A DNA stretch of 32,714 nt from an uncultured Porphyromonadaceae bacterium (GTDB taxonomy: Bacteria; Bacteroidota; Bacteroidia; Bacteroidales; Muribaculaceae): positions 5,001 through 37,714 of the forward strand of contig CALKRW010000007.1 of NCBI GenBank assembly GCA_937989585.1, written 5' to 3'. Both the position numbers and the translations under genes were made by a program. The stretch's first letter is position 1. Every line of letters begins with the position of its first letter. The notes beneath the pieces were generated by a model, which saw only the letters and a program-made list of their open reading frames with translations, was not told the origin of the DNA and made no database searches. This document shows, piece by piece, positions 1-8,581 of this stretch.

Positions 1-1
1 C

Positions 2-484
2 TTTGACTGGATAGTATCACGTTATCCATGGGCCGGCGCACGCGAGTACAGTACATTGGAATGTATTCCTGCTTATGTACTCGAGGAAGGCCACGGCGAC
101 TGCGGACAGGTTTCTCTCTTATACATTTCGCTTATGCGTTCACTCGGCGTCCCTGCACGTTGGGAAAGCGGTTGGGTTACTCCCAAGGGTAAGGAAAACC
201 TACATGACTGGGCCGAAGTATATTTCGAGGGGGTCGGATGGGTTCCCGTTGACGTTTCTTATGGACGCATGACAGCACTTAAGGACAAAGGCCTGCGTGA
301 TTATTATTCAACAGGACTTGACTTGTTCCGTATGGCAACCAACAAGGGTGTGTGTGGTGAACTTTATCCGAAAAAACGTTTTGTCCGTAGCGAGACGGTA
401 GACTTCCAGATGGGTGAGGTTGAGACCACAAAGGGCAACCTCTTCTATCCCGCATGGAAAAAACGGTTTGATGTCCTTGATTAA
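2..484 (+). CDS. Transglutaminase-like (cysteine protease fold) domain protein, 3' part only
   Basis: The frame is open from the first bases of the window, so the gene starts upstream and only about 160 C-terminal residues are visible. The remaining part shows the transglutaminase-core pattern: the catalytic Cys in GDCGQVSLLYISLMRSLGVPAR, followed by HDWAEVYFEGVGWVPVDVSYG with the catalytic His and Asp. Family members are often exported and cleave or remodel peptides; the exact substrate cannot be read from sequence. It lies 75 bp upstream of an NlpC/P60 endopeptidase and a dipeptide epimerase in the same direction, which suggests a role in handling peptidoglycan-derived peptides. An internal start codon at 56 is not the true start, because conserved family sequence continues upstream of it. 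Confidence 0.85.
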   Translation, partial: FDWIVSRYPWAGAREYSTLECIPAYVLEEGHGDCGQVSLLYISLMRSLGVPARWESGWVTPKGKENLHDWAEVYFEGVGWVPVDVSYGRMTALKDKGLRDYYSTGLDLFRMATNKGVCGELYPKKRFVRSETVDFQMGEVETTKGNLFYPAWKKRFDVLD

Positions 485-559
485 TATTACCGAATTATCA
501 AAATATATTTCTGGTTGTATCACTCTGATATTTTCTATTCTTAAAAGCATAACTCAACA

Positions 560-1732
560 ATGAAAATCAATATACTGGTCGTTTCGTCTGCATTCATGCT
601 CTCGGCCTTGGGGGCACAGGCCTATTCATCGCTTGATAAGGTCAATTCCGAAATTGAGCGTGTGAATAAAGAGTACGCACCCGACTCCCGTCAGATACTC
701 TTCAATGTCTCTGCTCATGAGGCTGATGGAGACAATATCTGCTATACGGGCTTTGTATCCGAGCAATGGGTCGCCGATACTTTGGACAATGCAATACGGA
801 GGACTGGAGTAAAAATAGCGCCGGGCAGTGGCACTTTTGTGTATCCGTATGACAAATGGGCACTTCCGCGAATCTCTGTCGCAAGTCTGCGTACCAAGGG
901 TGCTCACTACGGTGAGATGGCTACACAGGCATTGATGGGAATGCCTCTGCGTGTCCTTGAAAATTCCGATGAATGGAGTCGTGTCCAGACCCCGGACGGC
1001 TATATTGCATGGGTTCCTTCTTCAAGTCTTGCATATAAGACTCAGGCTGAGATGGACGCTTGGCGTAATTCCCGCCGCATGGTTGTTACCACACCTTACC
1101 AGACACGTGCATACACGACTCCAACGGCAACTGGTTTACGTGATGTTGTCACAGACCTTGTTTTAAGCAATATTGTTGTCGCTACAGATTCTAAACCCCG
1201 CAAGGGCCGTATAGAAATTGAACTGCCCGACGGACGCCGCGGCTGGGTAGATGCGTCCGCTGTGACTCCTATTGAAGAATGGGCCGCTCAGGAATTCAAT
1301 CCCGAGACCATACTTGACATTGCATATTCCATGGAGGGTACTCCTTACCTCTGGGGAGGTACTTCGGTCAAGAGTCTTGACTGCTCGGGGCTTGCCAAGA
1401 CATCTTACCTTGCAAACGGCCTTATCCTGATGCGTGATGCCTCGCAGCAGGCGCTTACGGGTACCCGAATCGAGCCTGAGAACTGGAGGGACTGCCAGGC
1501 CGGTGACCTTCTTTTCTTCGGTACACGGAACGGCCGGGTTACACATGTGGCAATATATGATCACGACGGCAGTTACGTTCACTCATCGGGTCGCGTTAAA
1601 CGCAACAGCGTCGATCCTGAAAGTGACTCATATCTCTCCACACCGTTCCTTCACGCCGTGCGCATTAATGGCAACCAGGGAACACGGGGTATCACACGTG
1701 CCGCCCAGCATCCATGGTATTTTAACAAATAA
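560..1732 (+). CDS. Exported NlpC/P60 family endopeptidase with SH3-like domains (YkfC-like)
   Basis: 390 residues. Residues 1-21 form a signal peptide ending ALGAQA. The middle (about 85-235) looks like two bacterial SH3-type domains, with features such as GYIAWVPSSSL and GRRGWVDASAV. The C-terminal NlpC/P60 domain (about 245-370) has catalytic Cys275 in LDCSGLAK and His329 in VTHVAIY. Family members of this architecture cut between D-Glu and the diamino acid of murein peptides, releasing L-Ala-D-Glu. The next gene is an epimerase for exactly that dipeptide, which supports the assignment. Lack of a lipobox suggests a soluble periplasmic enzyme. Function is inferred from family and context. 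Confidence 0.92.
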   Translation: MKINILVVSSAFMLSALGAQAYSSLDKVNSEIERVNKEYAPDSRQILFNVSAHEADGDNICYTGFVSEQWVADTLDNAIRRTGVKIAPGSGTFVYPYDKWALPRISVASLRTKGAHYGEMATQALMGMPLRVLENSDEWSRVQTPDGYIAWVPSSSLAYKTQAEMDAWRNSRRMVVTTPYQTRAYTTPTATGLRDVVTDLVLSNIVVATDSKPRKGRIEIELPDGRRGWVDASAVTPIEEWAAQEFNPETILDIAYSMEGTPYLWGGTSVKSLDCSGLAKTSYLANGLILMRDASQQALTGTRIEPENWRDCQAGDLLFFGTRNGRVTHVAIYDHDGSYVHSSGRVKRNSVDPESDSYLSTPFLHAVRINGNQGTRGITRAAQHPWYFNK

Positions 1733-1774
1733 TCTTTCACCAATCATTCTTACAGGAAATTAACAACCCACCAT

Positions 1775-2911
1775 ATGAACAGAAGAAACTTTCTGCGGCT
1801 TGGCGCCCTTAGTGCCGCTGCTCTCGCCCTCCCTAAAATGTCGATGTCGGCAGCAGGCGAGCCTACAAAAAAGATTTTTACTCCGGGTCGTCTCAACCTC
1901 ACTTTTGAGCCTTACGAGTTGAAATTACGTCATGCGTTCAACCTTGCAAAATTCCAACGTACGACAACCCCCGGAGTTCAGGTGCGCCTGACATGCGACG
2001 GCATTACAGGCTATGGCGAGGCATCGATGCCTCCTTATCTTGGTGAGAGCGTTGACTCGGTTACATCTTTCCTCTCGAAACTTGACCTCGCCCAGTTTCA
2101 GGATCCTTTCCGCATAGAGGACATACACGAATACATGGAGTCTGTTGCACCGAACAACCGCGCCGCAAAGGCTTCTGTAGATATTGCCCTCCACGATCTT
2201 CTCGGTAAGATTATGGGTCAGCCCTGGTACAAAATCTGGGGACTTAACCCCGATAACTGTCCCAACACCTCCTTCACCATAGGTATCGATACCGCCGACG
2301 TAGTTCGCCAAAAGGTTGACGAGGCATCGCCTTACAAGGTTCTTAAAGTTAAGATGGGTCTTGACAACGACAAGGAACTGATCGAGATCATTCGTGAAAA
2401 ACGTCCTGATGTGCCTATATGTGTTGATGCCAACCAGGGATGGAATGATCGCGAGAAGGCTCTCGACATGTGTCATTGGCTTGCTGAGCGTGGATGTCTC
2501 TTCGTGGAGCAGCCTATGCCTAAGGAAAATCTTGATGACACGGCATGGTTGCGTGAGCGTTCGCCACTGCCTATCATCGCTGATGAATTTTTCCAGCGTC
2601 TGCCCGATGTCAAGCGGGCATCTGAGGCTTACGACGGCATTAATATCAAACTTATGAAATCTACCGGACTCCATGAGGCATATCAGATGGCTGTTCTTGC
2701 TCGTGCTATGGGTATGAAGGTCATGATAGGATGCATGACTGAGACCTCTTGTGCTGTCACCGCCGCCGCACAACTTGCTCCACTCGTCGACTACGCTGAT
2801 CTTGACGGAAATCTCCTGATTGCAAACGATCTCTTTGACGGAATCAAGATTGTTGACGGAAAAGTCACCATCCCCGACCGTCCCGGTATTGGTGTGGAAT
2901 TACTTGCTTGA
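1775..2911 (+). CDS. L-Ala-D/L-Glu (dipeptide) epimerase, enolase superfamily, with Tat-like signal
   Basis: 378 residues. The enolase-superfamily barrel shows the KxK pair (Lys191, Lys193 in LKVKMG), metal ligands Asp218 (VDANQGW), Glu245 (VEQPMP) and Asp270 (IADE), and the second-face Lys295 (IKLMKS). DLDG at 342-345 resembles the Asp-x-Asp motif that dipeptide epimerases use to bind the substrate amino group. It would convert L-Ala-D-Glu to L-Ala-L-Glu for reuse. The N-terminus (RRNFLRLGALSAAALALP) is a twin-arginine-like signal, so the enzyme may act in the periplasm beside the upstream NlpC/P60 enzyme, 42 bp away. The stop is followed at once by the adenosyltransferase start, implying one transcript. 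Substrate specificity is inferred. Confidence 0.9.
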   Translation: MNRRNFLRLGALSAAALALPKMSMSAAGEPTKKIFTPGRLNLTFEPYELKLRHAFNLAKFQRTTTPGVQVRLTCDGITGYGEASMPPYLGESVDSVTSFLSKLDLAQFQDPFRIEDIHEYMESVAPNNRAAKASVDIALHDLLGKIMGQPWYKIWGLNPDNCPNTSFTIGIDTADVVRQKVDEASPYKVLKVKMGLDNDKELIEIIREKRPDVPICVDANQGWNDREKALDMCHWLAERGCLFVEQPMPKENLDDTAWLRERSPLPIIADEFFQRLPDVKRASEAYDGINIKLMKSTGLHEAYQMAVLARAMGMKVMIGCMTETSCAVTAAAQLAPLVDYADLDGNLLIANDLFDGIKIVDGKVTIPDRPGIGVELLA

Positions 2912-2913
2912 TT

Positions 2914-3477
2914 ATGAAATCCAACGTATATACCCGCACTGGTGACAGCGGAACGACTTCTCTTGTAGGCGGGACACGCGTCAGCAAGGCTGATGCGAGG
3001 CTCGAGGCGTATGGTACAATAGACGAGGCTAACTCATGGGTCGGGGTTCTTCATGCCTCTGATGCTCTCCCTTACCGTCAGCGGGAGGTACTTTCTGAAG
3101 TAATGTCTCGAATGTTCGACATTGGCTCGACTCTTGCCACCGAGGCTGAGAGCAAATGGCAGCCTGCTCCTTTCCCAGTTGAGGCCGTGCAACGTCTCGA
3201 GGAAGAGATAGACGCCCTTGATGCGACTCTTCCGGTTCACAATCGTTTCGTTTTGCCCTCGGGGCATCCTGACGCGGCGAGAGCGAATGTTGCCCGAACT
3301 GTAGTTCGTCGCGCCGAGCGCCGTATTATCGCACTGGAGGCTACCGGTGTAAGCATAGATCCGACTTTGCTGCGCTTCGTCAATCGTCTCAGTGATTATC
3401 TCTTTGTGCTTAGTCGTGCCATCAACAAACAGACTGGGCATGATGAGGTCTTCTGGGAATCACCCCGTCAAAAATAA
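2914..3477 (+). CDS. pduO: PduO-type ATP:cob(I)alamin adenosyltransferase
   Basis: 187 residues from the ATG at 2914, two bases after the epimerase stop; a TTG at 2908 would add two residues and overlap the stop, and is less likely. Motifs match the PduO family: N-terminal TRTGDSGTTSLVGG (ATP-binding region), AYGTIDEANSWVG, FVLPSGHPDAARANVARTVVRRAER and LRFVNRLSDYLFVLSRAIN. It transfers the adenosyl group of ATP to cob(I)alamin, making coenzyme B12 for adenosylcobalamin-dependent enzymes in the cytoplasm. Its link to the murein-recycling genes upstream is positional only. A strong hairpin terminator follows the stop. Confidence 0.93.
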   Translation: MKSNVYTRTGDSGTTSLVGGTRVSKADARLEAYGTIDEANSWVGVLHASDALPYRQREVLSEVMSRMFDIGSTLATEAESKWQPAPFPVEAVQRLEEEIDALDATLPVHNRFVLPSGHPDAARANVARTVVRRAERRIIALEATGVSIDPTLLRFVNRLSDYLFVLSRAINKQTGHDEVFWESPRQK

Positions 3478-3495
3478 TCTTTAAACGCATTTTTC

Positions 3496-3538
3496 GCCGT
3501 CCGCTGTCTATGTGTATAGCGGGCGGCGGGATTTTTTG
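3496..3538 (+). terminator. Rho-independent terminator after the adenosyltransferase gene
   Basis: A 10-bp stem (3496-3505 paired with 3518-3527, one G-U) with a 12-base loop is followed by GGGATTTTTT at 3528-3536. It ends the murein-recycling/adenosyltransferase transcript, two bases before the ATG of the next gene. Confidence 0.85.
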
Positions 3539-3540
3539 AC

Positions 3541-4578
3541 ATGAACATATATAAACTTCTCAGACTTGCCGGAAGTCGCCGGGTGCCTTCATTCATGAAG
3601 GTTTTTGGCCTATGGGCATTGCATGTCACGGGACGCCGATATATAGGTATATTCTTCGATCCGGTGCTTGCATGTAACCTTCGCTGCCGTATGTGTCTTT
3701 TCAGTGATGATGAGCATAGGGCAAAGATGCATGGTATTGTAAGTGAAGAGCGTCTTGAAGAAATCGAGAAAGCCTTTTTCAGCCGTGCAGTTAAACTTCA
3801 GATAGGATGCAGTGCCGAACCGACACTTTATAAGGGTCTTGCAACTCTTGTTGAAAGGGGACGGAAAGCCGGGATTCCAAATATATCCCTGATAACAAAC
3901 GGTCAACTGATTGCTGCCGGTAAGGTCAATCTTAAAGAACTTGCTGCCAATGGACTCACTGAGATTACTCTATCAATGCACGGCACACGTTCTGAGACAT
4001 ACGAGTATCTGATGCCTGGAGCAAAATTTGAATATCTCATTCGTCTCCTGGAGATAATCAAAGAAACAAAGTCATGTTATCCCACACTTAAAGTGCGTGT
4101 GAATTTTACCGTCAACTCCATGAATGTCGATGATTTGTCCGCTAATAGGTTTTTTGATGTATGGCCTGCCGGTTTGCTGCCTGATATCGTCCAGTTGCGA
4201 CCTGTTCAGGATCTTGGAGACAGTTCGTGGAAGGATTTCGATATGCAGCCTCTGCTTGATAAATTTGACGCGACAATAGGTCATGTGGCCGAATTGTGTC
4301 ATCAGAAGGATATTACTTGCATTTCCCCCGACCGGAATCAGGTTTCGGCAGTGCCTTCACCTCAGGACGGGATTAGTTCCCTGATTGAGGACGTAACCTA
4401 TTATTATATCTCTCCGGATGGTGTAAACAAACCGGGTTTTTCTTTTGGCCACGATACTTTTTCATCTTACCATAAGAACCATGGTACTTCCCGTCGTCTT
4501 TTCCTGGCAATTTTTGGCCGAGGACTTTCATCACGTTCTCGTCGGACAACTAAGAAACTCAACTATACTGTAAAATAG
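3541..4578 (+). CDS. Radical SAM protein of unknown specificity
   Basis: 345 residues. The CxxxCxxC cluster motif is Cys45-Cys49-Cys52 in LACNLRCRMC, and the following IGCSAEPTLYKGL and ISLITNG segments fit the radical SAM barrel (4Fe-4S plus S-adenosylmethionine). No cysteine-rich SPASM tail is seen; only isolated Cys residues occur late in the protein. The C-terminus is basic and Ser/Arg-rich. The substrate cannot be told. The ATG at 3541 lies only a few bases after the preceding terminator's T-tract, so either the leader is extremely short or transcription reads through. A later in-frame ATG at 3595 would still keep the cluster, but the earlier start preserves an N-terminus typical of the family. 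Confidence 0.85.
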   Translation: MNIYKLLRLAGSRRVPSFMKVFGLWALHVTGRRYIGIFFDPVLACNLRCRMCLFSDDEHRAKMHGIVSEERLEEIEKAFFSRAVKLQIGCSAEPTLYKGLATLVERGRKAGIPNISLITNGQLIAAGKVNLKELAANGLTEITLSMHGTRSETYEYLMPGAKFEYLIRLLEIIKETKSCYPTLKVRVNFTVNSMNVDDLSANRFFDVWPAGLLPDIVQLRPVQDLGDSSWKDFDMQPLLDKFDATIGHVAELCHQKDITCISPDRNQVSAVPSPQDGISSLIEDVTYYYISPDGVNKPGFSFGHDTFSSYHKNHGTSRRLFLAIFGRGLSSRSRRTTKKLNYTVK

Positions 4579-4597
4579 TTCGGAGACATAATACTAC

Positions 4598-4652
4598 TTA
4601 TCAACCAAAAACAATCAAGCCCTCGGACCTGTTGGTTCGGGGGCTTGGTTGT
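4598..4652 (-). terminator. Terminator downstream of rpmH
   Basis: A long hairpin (4611-4629 with 4634-4652, 19 bp with three G-U type pairs and a 4-base loop) is followed on the minus strand by a T-tract (complement of 4606-4610). It suits termination of the leftward rpmH transcript; the plus side has no T-tract, so it is a poorer terminator for the rightward radical SAM gene. Confidence 0.8.
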
Positions 4653-4745
4653 ACTGCCGCCTCACGGGGCAGACCCGGCAGAAATGTGATTGCTTGTCTT
4701 TTAGTCGGACAAACAGATAGTTGCCGGCTTCGTCAGACAAATTGA

Positions 4746-4901
4746 TTACTTGCTGGCGATAGAGCAGGACACGGTGAGACGTGCGCGGCCTTTGGCACGA
4801 CGGCGGGCAAGCACCTTGCGACCTTCGGGAGTAGACATGCGCTCACGGAATCCGTGTTTGTTAACTCTTTTTCTGTTAGAGGGTTGGAACGTTCTTTTCA
4901 T
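4746..4901 (-). CDS. rpmH: Ribosomal protein bL34
   Basis: 51 codons, complete. Reading the complement from the ATG at 4901 gives MKRTFQPSNRKRVNKHGFRE, then RMSTPEGRKVLARRRAKGRA, ending SIASK and TAA. This is the textbook bL34 sequence, a very basic large-subunit protein. The usual partner rnpA is not next to it; the neighbours are a radical SAM gene and an amylase gene. It has its own promoter (4944-4974) and a strong terminator, so it appears to be a single-gene transcript. Confidence 0.97.
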   Translation of the reverse strand: MKRTFQPSNRKRVNKHGFRERMSTPEGRKVLARRRAKGRARLTVSCSIASK

Positions 4902-4943
4902 CTTTATATATAACTATAGTTGTTTTATTCGCGTTTCGGAGTG

Positions 4944-4974
4944 CAAATTTAATATTTTTTTTTGAGATGTCAAA
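4944..4974 (-). promoter_or_regulatory. Bacteroidetes-type promoter for rpmH
   Basis: On the minus strand TTTG (complement of 4971-4974), 19 bp, TAAATTTG (complement of 4944-4951) matches the TTTG-N19/20-TAnnTTTG consensus, about 43 bases upstream of the rpmH ATG. Confidence 0.8.
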
Positions 4975-4994
4975 AAGTTTTTGTCTCAGCCGTT

Positions 4995-6425
4995 TCACTT
5001 TGCGTAGAGCAGATAGGAAGACAGGGGCGCGAGTCGGCCTTCAAGATATCCTTTTTTGACTTTAAAAGAAGCGTTGTGGACAGCATCTGTGTATGTTCCG
5101 TCAGGGAGACCTGTTGGCATCTTTACCTTGGCATCCTTCTCGGATATGTTGACAAGGGCTGCGCCCGCGTTTCCACGGCATACTTCAAGCACGCTGCCTT
5201 TATCGGAAACAACAAGTTCTTCAGATTGGCCACTCATGATGTTGCGGAACTTGTTGACCGCTACAACCTCGGGATGCTTGAACTCATCGTTCCCACGTTC
5301 GCCTATGCGGTTGTTGCCCCAGTAGTTCTCGCGGGTAGAGCCTGCGGGACGACTGAAGAACAGCGGACGTCCGCCCTGGCGTGCGGTAAGGAATACCCAG
5401 CCCTGGCGAATCTGGTCATCGCTGAGACCGGCTGACTCGTGAGCGTTGCAGTATGTATCGTGGCTTTCGACCCAGGTTACAAGGTGTCCTGCAGGTACGG
5501 GATGGTGCCAGTCATTCAGGTCTATGCCCGATGCGGAACCTTTCTGAAGCGCTTCGCGCAGGGTATGGCCGTATGCACTTGCTGTCTGGTCGATGTATTC
5601 GGCATATTCGGTTTCCTTGACATTTTTGTCCTGAAGGACTTCGCCGTATATGTATATGCTGTCGGGCATGAGCATCGACAGTCCCTTGACGCCTTCCTTG
5701 CCGGTAAAGATATCCCAGAAATTGTTTTTACTGGCTTGGGCGTCAAGTGGGTCTGAGGGAAGGCTTATATGTTTTGCCGTGTCATAGCGGAAGCCGCGTG
5801 CGCCGAGGTTGATCAGATCATTGACATATTGCATGTAGTAATGCTGGAAGTCTGGATTCTCGGTATTGACGTCAGGAAGTCCGCCCATTTCTCCGGTGGT
5901 GCATTGGTACCGGTCGTTGTAGTCGGTGATAGGAGTGAACCCATTGGCGTGGTAGAGCTTGTCGTGACCGCCGACTGCATTGTCAAGTCCCGGAAGTACG
6001 GCATGGTGGTCAATTGCCGTGTGGTTGGGAAGGACGTCTACAATAACTTTGACGCCATATTTGTATGCGCTGTCACACATGGCGCGGAAGGCATTGCGGT
6101 CGCCGAGCATATAGTTGCCTATGGTCCAGTCGGTGGGCTGATAATAATAGTACCATTTGCCCATTACTGAATCTCCCGGTTGCGAGAATAGGGCCATGCC
6201 ACCGTTGTCGCCGACATAACAGGCCTGGGCAGGCGATGTCTGAACGTAGTCATAACCGGCCGCTGCGATTTCGGGCATGGCTTTGGCTATGTTGTCGAAG
6301 TTCCACGACCATGCGTGGAGAATTACCTCATCGTCGGCGGGTTTGGTTGCTTTGGTGCGTGCAAGCGATGGCACCGATGCGGATGCGAGCAGCGCGATGG
6401 CTGTCAGAGCGCAGATTTTTTTCAT
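4995..6425 (-). CDS. Secreted alpha-amylase, glycoside hydrolase family 13
   Basis: 476 residues with a signal peptide (MKKICALTAIALLASASV...LA). All four GH13 conserved regions are present: I, VDVLPNH (Asp130-His135); II, GFRYDTAKH with Arg213 and the nucleophile Asp215; III, YGEVL with acid/base Glu262; IV, VESHDT with His322-Asp323. It hydrolyses alpha-1,4-glucans outside the cytoplasm. The C-terminal ~90 residues look like the usual small beta domain; no starch-binding module or sus-like neighbours are seen, so it stands alone. A good promoter lies just upstream. The catalytic assignment is secure; exact substrate preference is not. Confidence 0.95.
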   Translation of the reverse strand: MKKICALTAIALLASASVPSLARTKATKPADDEVILHAWSWNFDNIAKAMPEIAAAGYDYVQTSPAQACYVGDNGGMALFSQPGDSVMGKWYYYYQPTDWTIGNYMLGDRNAFRAMCDSAYKYGVKVIVDVLPNHTAIDHHAVLPGLDNAVGGHDKLYHANGFTPITDYNDRYQCTTGEMGGLPDVNTENPDFQHYYMQYVNDLINLGARGFRYDTAKHISLPSDPLDAQASKNNFWDIFTGKEGVKGLSMLMPDSIYIYGEVLQDKNVKETEYAEYIDQTASAYGHTLREALQKGSASGIDLNDWHHPVPAGHLVTWVESHDTYCNAHESAGLSDDQIRQGWVFLTARQGGRPLFFSRPAGSTRENYWGNNRIGERGNDEFKHPEVVAVNKFRNIMSGQSEELVVSDKGSVLEVCRGNAGAALVNISEKDAKVKMPTGLPDGTYTDAVHNASFKVKKGYLEGRLAPLSSYLLYAK

Positions 6426-6472
6426 GTGTCTGTATGTTTGCTATAAATTTGTTTTAGAAGTTTTTATCTATG

Positions 6473-6504
6473 CAAATTTACTAAAAATTCATGACATCGG
6501 CAAA
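6473..6504 (-). promoter_or_regulatory. Bacteroidetes-type promoter for the alpha-amylase gene
   Basis: Minus strand: TTTG (complement of 6501-6504), 20 bp, TAAATTTG (complement of 6473-6480), about 48 bases upstream of the ATG. The rest of the 6426-6610 gap holds an imperfect hairpin (CCTGAA/TTCAGG around 6550-6575) without a T-tract. Confidence 0.8.
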
Positions 6505-6610
6505 AGTGACAAGTTAAAAAACTTTTATGCACGGAGTTGGCTTTGCCCCCTGAATGATTCGAATGATTTCAGGCGGTTAAAAACGGATCTATGTATTTAC
6601 TGACGTTGTC

Positions 6611-7501
6611 TTAAATTGTCTGTGTCTGTCCCTGAAGTATACGCGACATCGGTGGAATATCGCGGTCTACCCATACATTGCCGCCTATAGTACTGTGTGC
6701 GCCGATTGTGATATTGCCTAGGATTGTGGCGTTGGCATAGATTGTCACATAATCCTCGATTATAGGATGTCTTGGTATGTTCATTGGGTGCCCTTGTTCA
6801 TCGAGTTTGAAGTTTTTTGCTCCTAAGGTGACTCCCTGATAGATTTTTACATGGTGGCCTATGCGGCATGTCTCTCCTATTACGACACCTGTACCGTGGT
6901 CAATCGAGAAATAGTCGCCGATGACAGCACCCGGGTGGATGTCTATGCCGGTCTTCGAGTGGGCCAGTTCGGTGATGATGCGAGGTAAGAGTGGAACGCC
7001 TTCATGAAGTAGAAAATGTGCGCAGCGATAATATATCATTGCCTCGACCCCCGGATAGCAGAAAATCACCTCGGCGGGTGAAACGGATGCCGGGTCATTC
7101 TCGTACATCGATGTAATGTCCGTCATCAGTGTGAGACGGATGTCTGCGAGTGCGTAGACAAACCTCAGTGCCGTATCAGACGCCTCGCAGGTCGGCTGTC
7201 CTCCGACAAGATTGAAACTGCGTTCTATCTGTTCTGTCAGAAGTGTATGCAGTTGTTCTACGTTCACTCCTGTGAAGTATTTGCACATTTCCGGTTCATA
7301 TCGGTGTGAGTCAAGCACGCCTGGAAAAAGAATTGCCTTTATTAGAGATATTATTTTGCGTATTGTGTCGAGAGAGGGGAGTGGGCCGGCATGTACCTTG
7401 CTGCCGTCATAAGCGGATGCACGTGCGTTCGCTTCGACAATATCGGCTATGGCGTGTTTCAGCGAGCGGGGGCATGATGTGGCGTATGTTTTGTTAGTCA
7501 T
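6611..7501 (-). CDS. cysE: Serine O-acetyltransferase
   Basis: 296 residues. An N-terminal helical SATase domain (about 1-170) precedes a left-handed beta-helix with hexapeptide repeats. GVVIGETCRIGHHVKIYQGVTLGA and the IDHGTG segment carry the active-site His residues of the CysE family. It makes O-acetylserine from serine and acetyl-CoA, the substrate of the cysteine synthase encoded 90 bp upstream in the same direction. The N-terminal region is longer than in the shortest CysE forms. Identification rests on family motifs and the cysK neighbour. Confidence 0.92.
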   Translation of the reverse strand: MTNKTYATSCPRSLKHAIADIVEANARASAYDGSKVHAGPLPSLDTIRKIISLIKAILFPGVLDSHRYEPEMCKYFTGVNVEQLHTLLTEQIERSFNLVGGQPTCEASDTALRFVYALADIRLTLMTDITSMYENDPASVSPAEVIFCYPGVEAMIYYRCAHFLLHEGVPLLPRIITELAHSKTGIDIHPGAVIGDYFSIDHGTGVVIGETCRIGHHVKIYQGVTLGAKNFKLDEQGHPMNIPRHPIIEDYVTIYANATILGNITIGAHSTIGGNVWVDRDIPPMSRILQGQTQTI

Positions 7502-7591
7502 TTTGAAATGTATTTAGAATTAAGGAAAAAGGAATGTTATCCGCTTACGCGTACAAATGTGCGCGCAAGACGTAGTTATGGAGTGAATGAT

Positions 7592-8533
7592 TCAGGATTC
7601 CGAATCGGAGAACAGGTCGGTAGAGAGATAACGGTCCCCTGTATCGGGTAAAAGGACAACAATGTTCTTGCCGGCGAAATTTTCGCGCATGGCCAGATCG
7701 ATTGCTGCAGCGAGGGCGGCTCCGGACGAGTAGCCGGCGAGGATTCCTTCTTTACGGGCGAGAAGCCGGGCCGCGTCGCGAGCCTGTCCGGAAGTAATCG
7801 GAACGACAACATCAACAACGGATGCGTCATAGTTCGCCGGAACCATTCCGGCACCTATGCCCTGTATCTTATGCGGACCGGCGTTACCGCCTGATAGTAC
7901 GGGTGAGTCGGAAGGCTCGACGGCGACAATCCATGTCGAAGGCTTGAGTTTCTTCAGGGCGCGGCCTACACCTGTAATTGTGCCACCGGTGCCGACACCG
8001 GCGACGAATGCGTCTATGTTTCCGCCTGTGTCACGCCATATTTCGCGTGCGGTTGTCAGCATGTGGGCGCGGGGATTTGCAGGATTGTTGAACTGACCCA
8101 TAATAACGCTTCCGGGAATTTCATACTGCAATTGCTCTGCGCGTGCAATTGAGCCTTTCATGCCTTCCGCTCCCGGCGTAAGCACGAGTTCCGCACCAAG
8201 TGCGGCGAGTATGTCACGTCGTTCACGGCTCATGGTTTCCGGCATACAGAGTATTACACGATAACCTCTCAGACCACCTATCCAGGCAAGGCCAATGCCT
8301 GTATTTCCGCTGGTAGGCTCAATGATGGTGCCACCGGGACGAAGTCGTCCGGTGGTTTCAGCATCTTCTATCATAGACAAGGCTGCACGGTCCTTGGTGC
8401 TTCCTCCCGGATTGAATGATTCGATTTTTGCAAGTATTCTCCCTTTCAGGTCAAGATAATTGCCGATTCGGTCCAGCGCAACAAGAGGTGTCTCGCCTAT
8501 TAGTTCGATAAGGCTGTTGTATATATTTCCCAT
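7592..8533 (-). CDS. cysK: Cysteine synthase (O-acetylserine sulfhydrylase)
   Basis: 313 residues, normal length. PLP-binding Lys47 is in NPGGSTKDRAAL; TSGNTGIGLAWIGG binds substrate; GTGGTITGVGRALK is the phosphate-binding loop; VEPSDSPVLSGG and KIQGIGAG are family signatures. It forms cysteine from O-acetylserine and sulfide. Together with the downstream cysE it gives the two-step serine-to-cysteine route. It is 48 bp after aguB, so it may be co-transcribed with the agmatine genes, though no clear promoter or terminator separates or joins them. Confidence 0.95.
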   Translation of the reverse strand: MGNIYNSLIELIGETPLVALDRIGNYLDLKGRILAKIESFNPGGSTKDRAALSMIEDAETTGRLRPGGTIIEPTSGNTGIGLAWIGGLRGYRVILCMPETMSRERRDILAALGAELVLTPGAEGMKGSIARAEQLQYEIPGSVIMGQFNNPANPRAHMLTTAREIWRDTGGNIDAFVAGVGTGGTITGVGRALKKLKPSTWIVAVEPSDSPVLSGGNAGPHKIQGIGAGMVPANYDASVVDVVVPITSGQARDAARLLARKEGILAGYSSGAALAAAIDLAMRENFAGKNIVVLLPDTGDRYLSTDLFSDSES

Positions 8534-8581
8534 AGTACTGAATGTTTTATGTTAGTTACTGGTGTTAATCCGCAATTGTTT

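Noticed and set aside
1925..2773. Long antisense frame (282 codons) within the epimerase gene
   Set aside because: Sense frame has complete enolase-superfamily motifs; the antisense product looks random.
4622..4745. About 40 sense codons after rpmH on the minus strand (SDEAGNYLFVRLKDKQSHFC...)
   Set aside because: No start codon, ends inside the rpmH terminator hairpin. It may be a remnant but cannot be supported as a gene.
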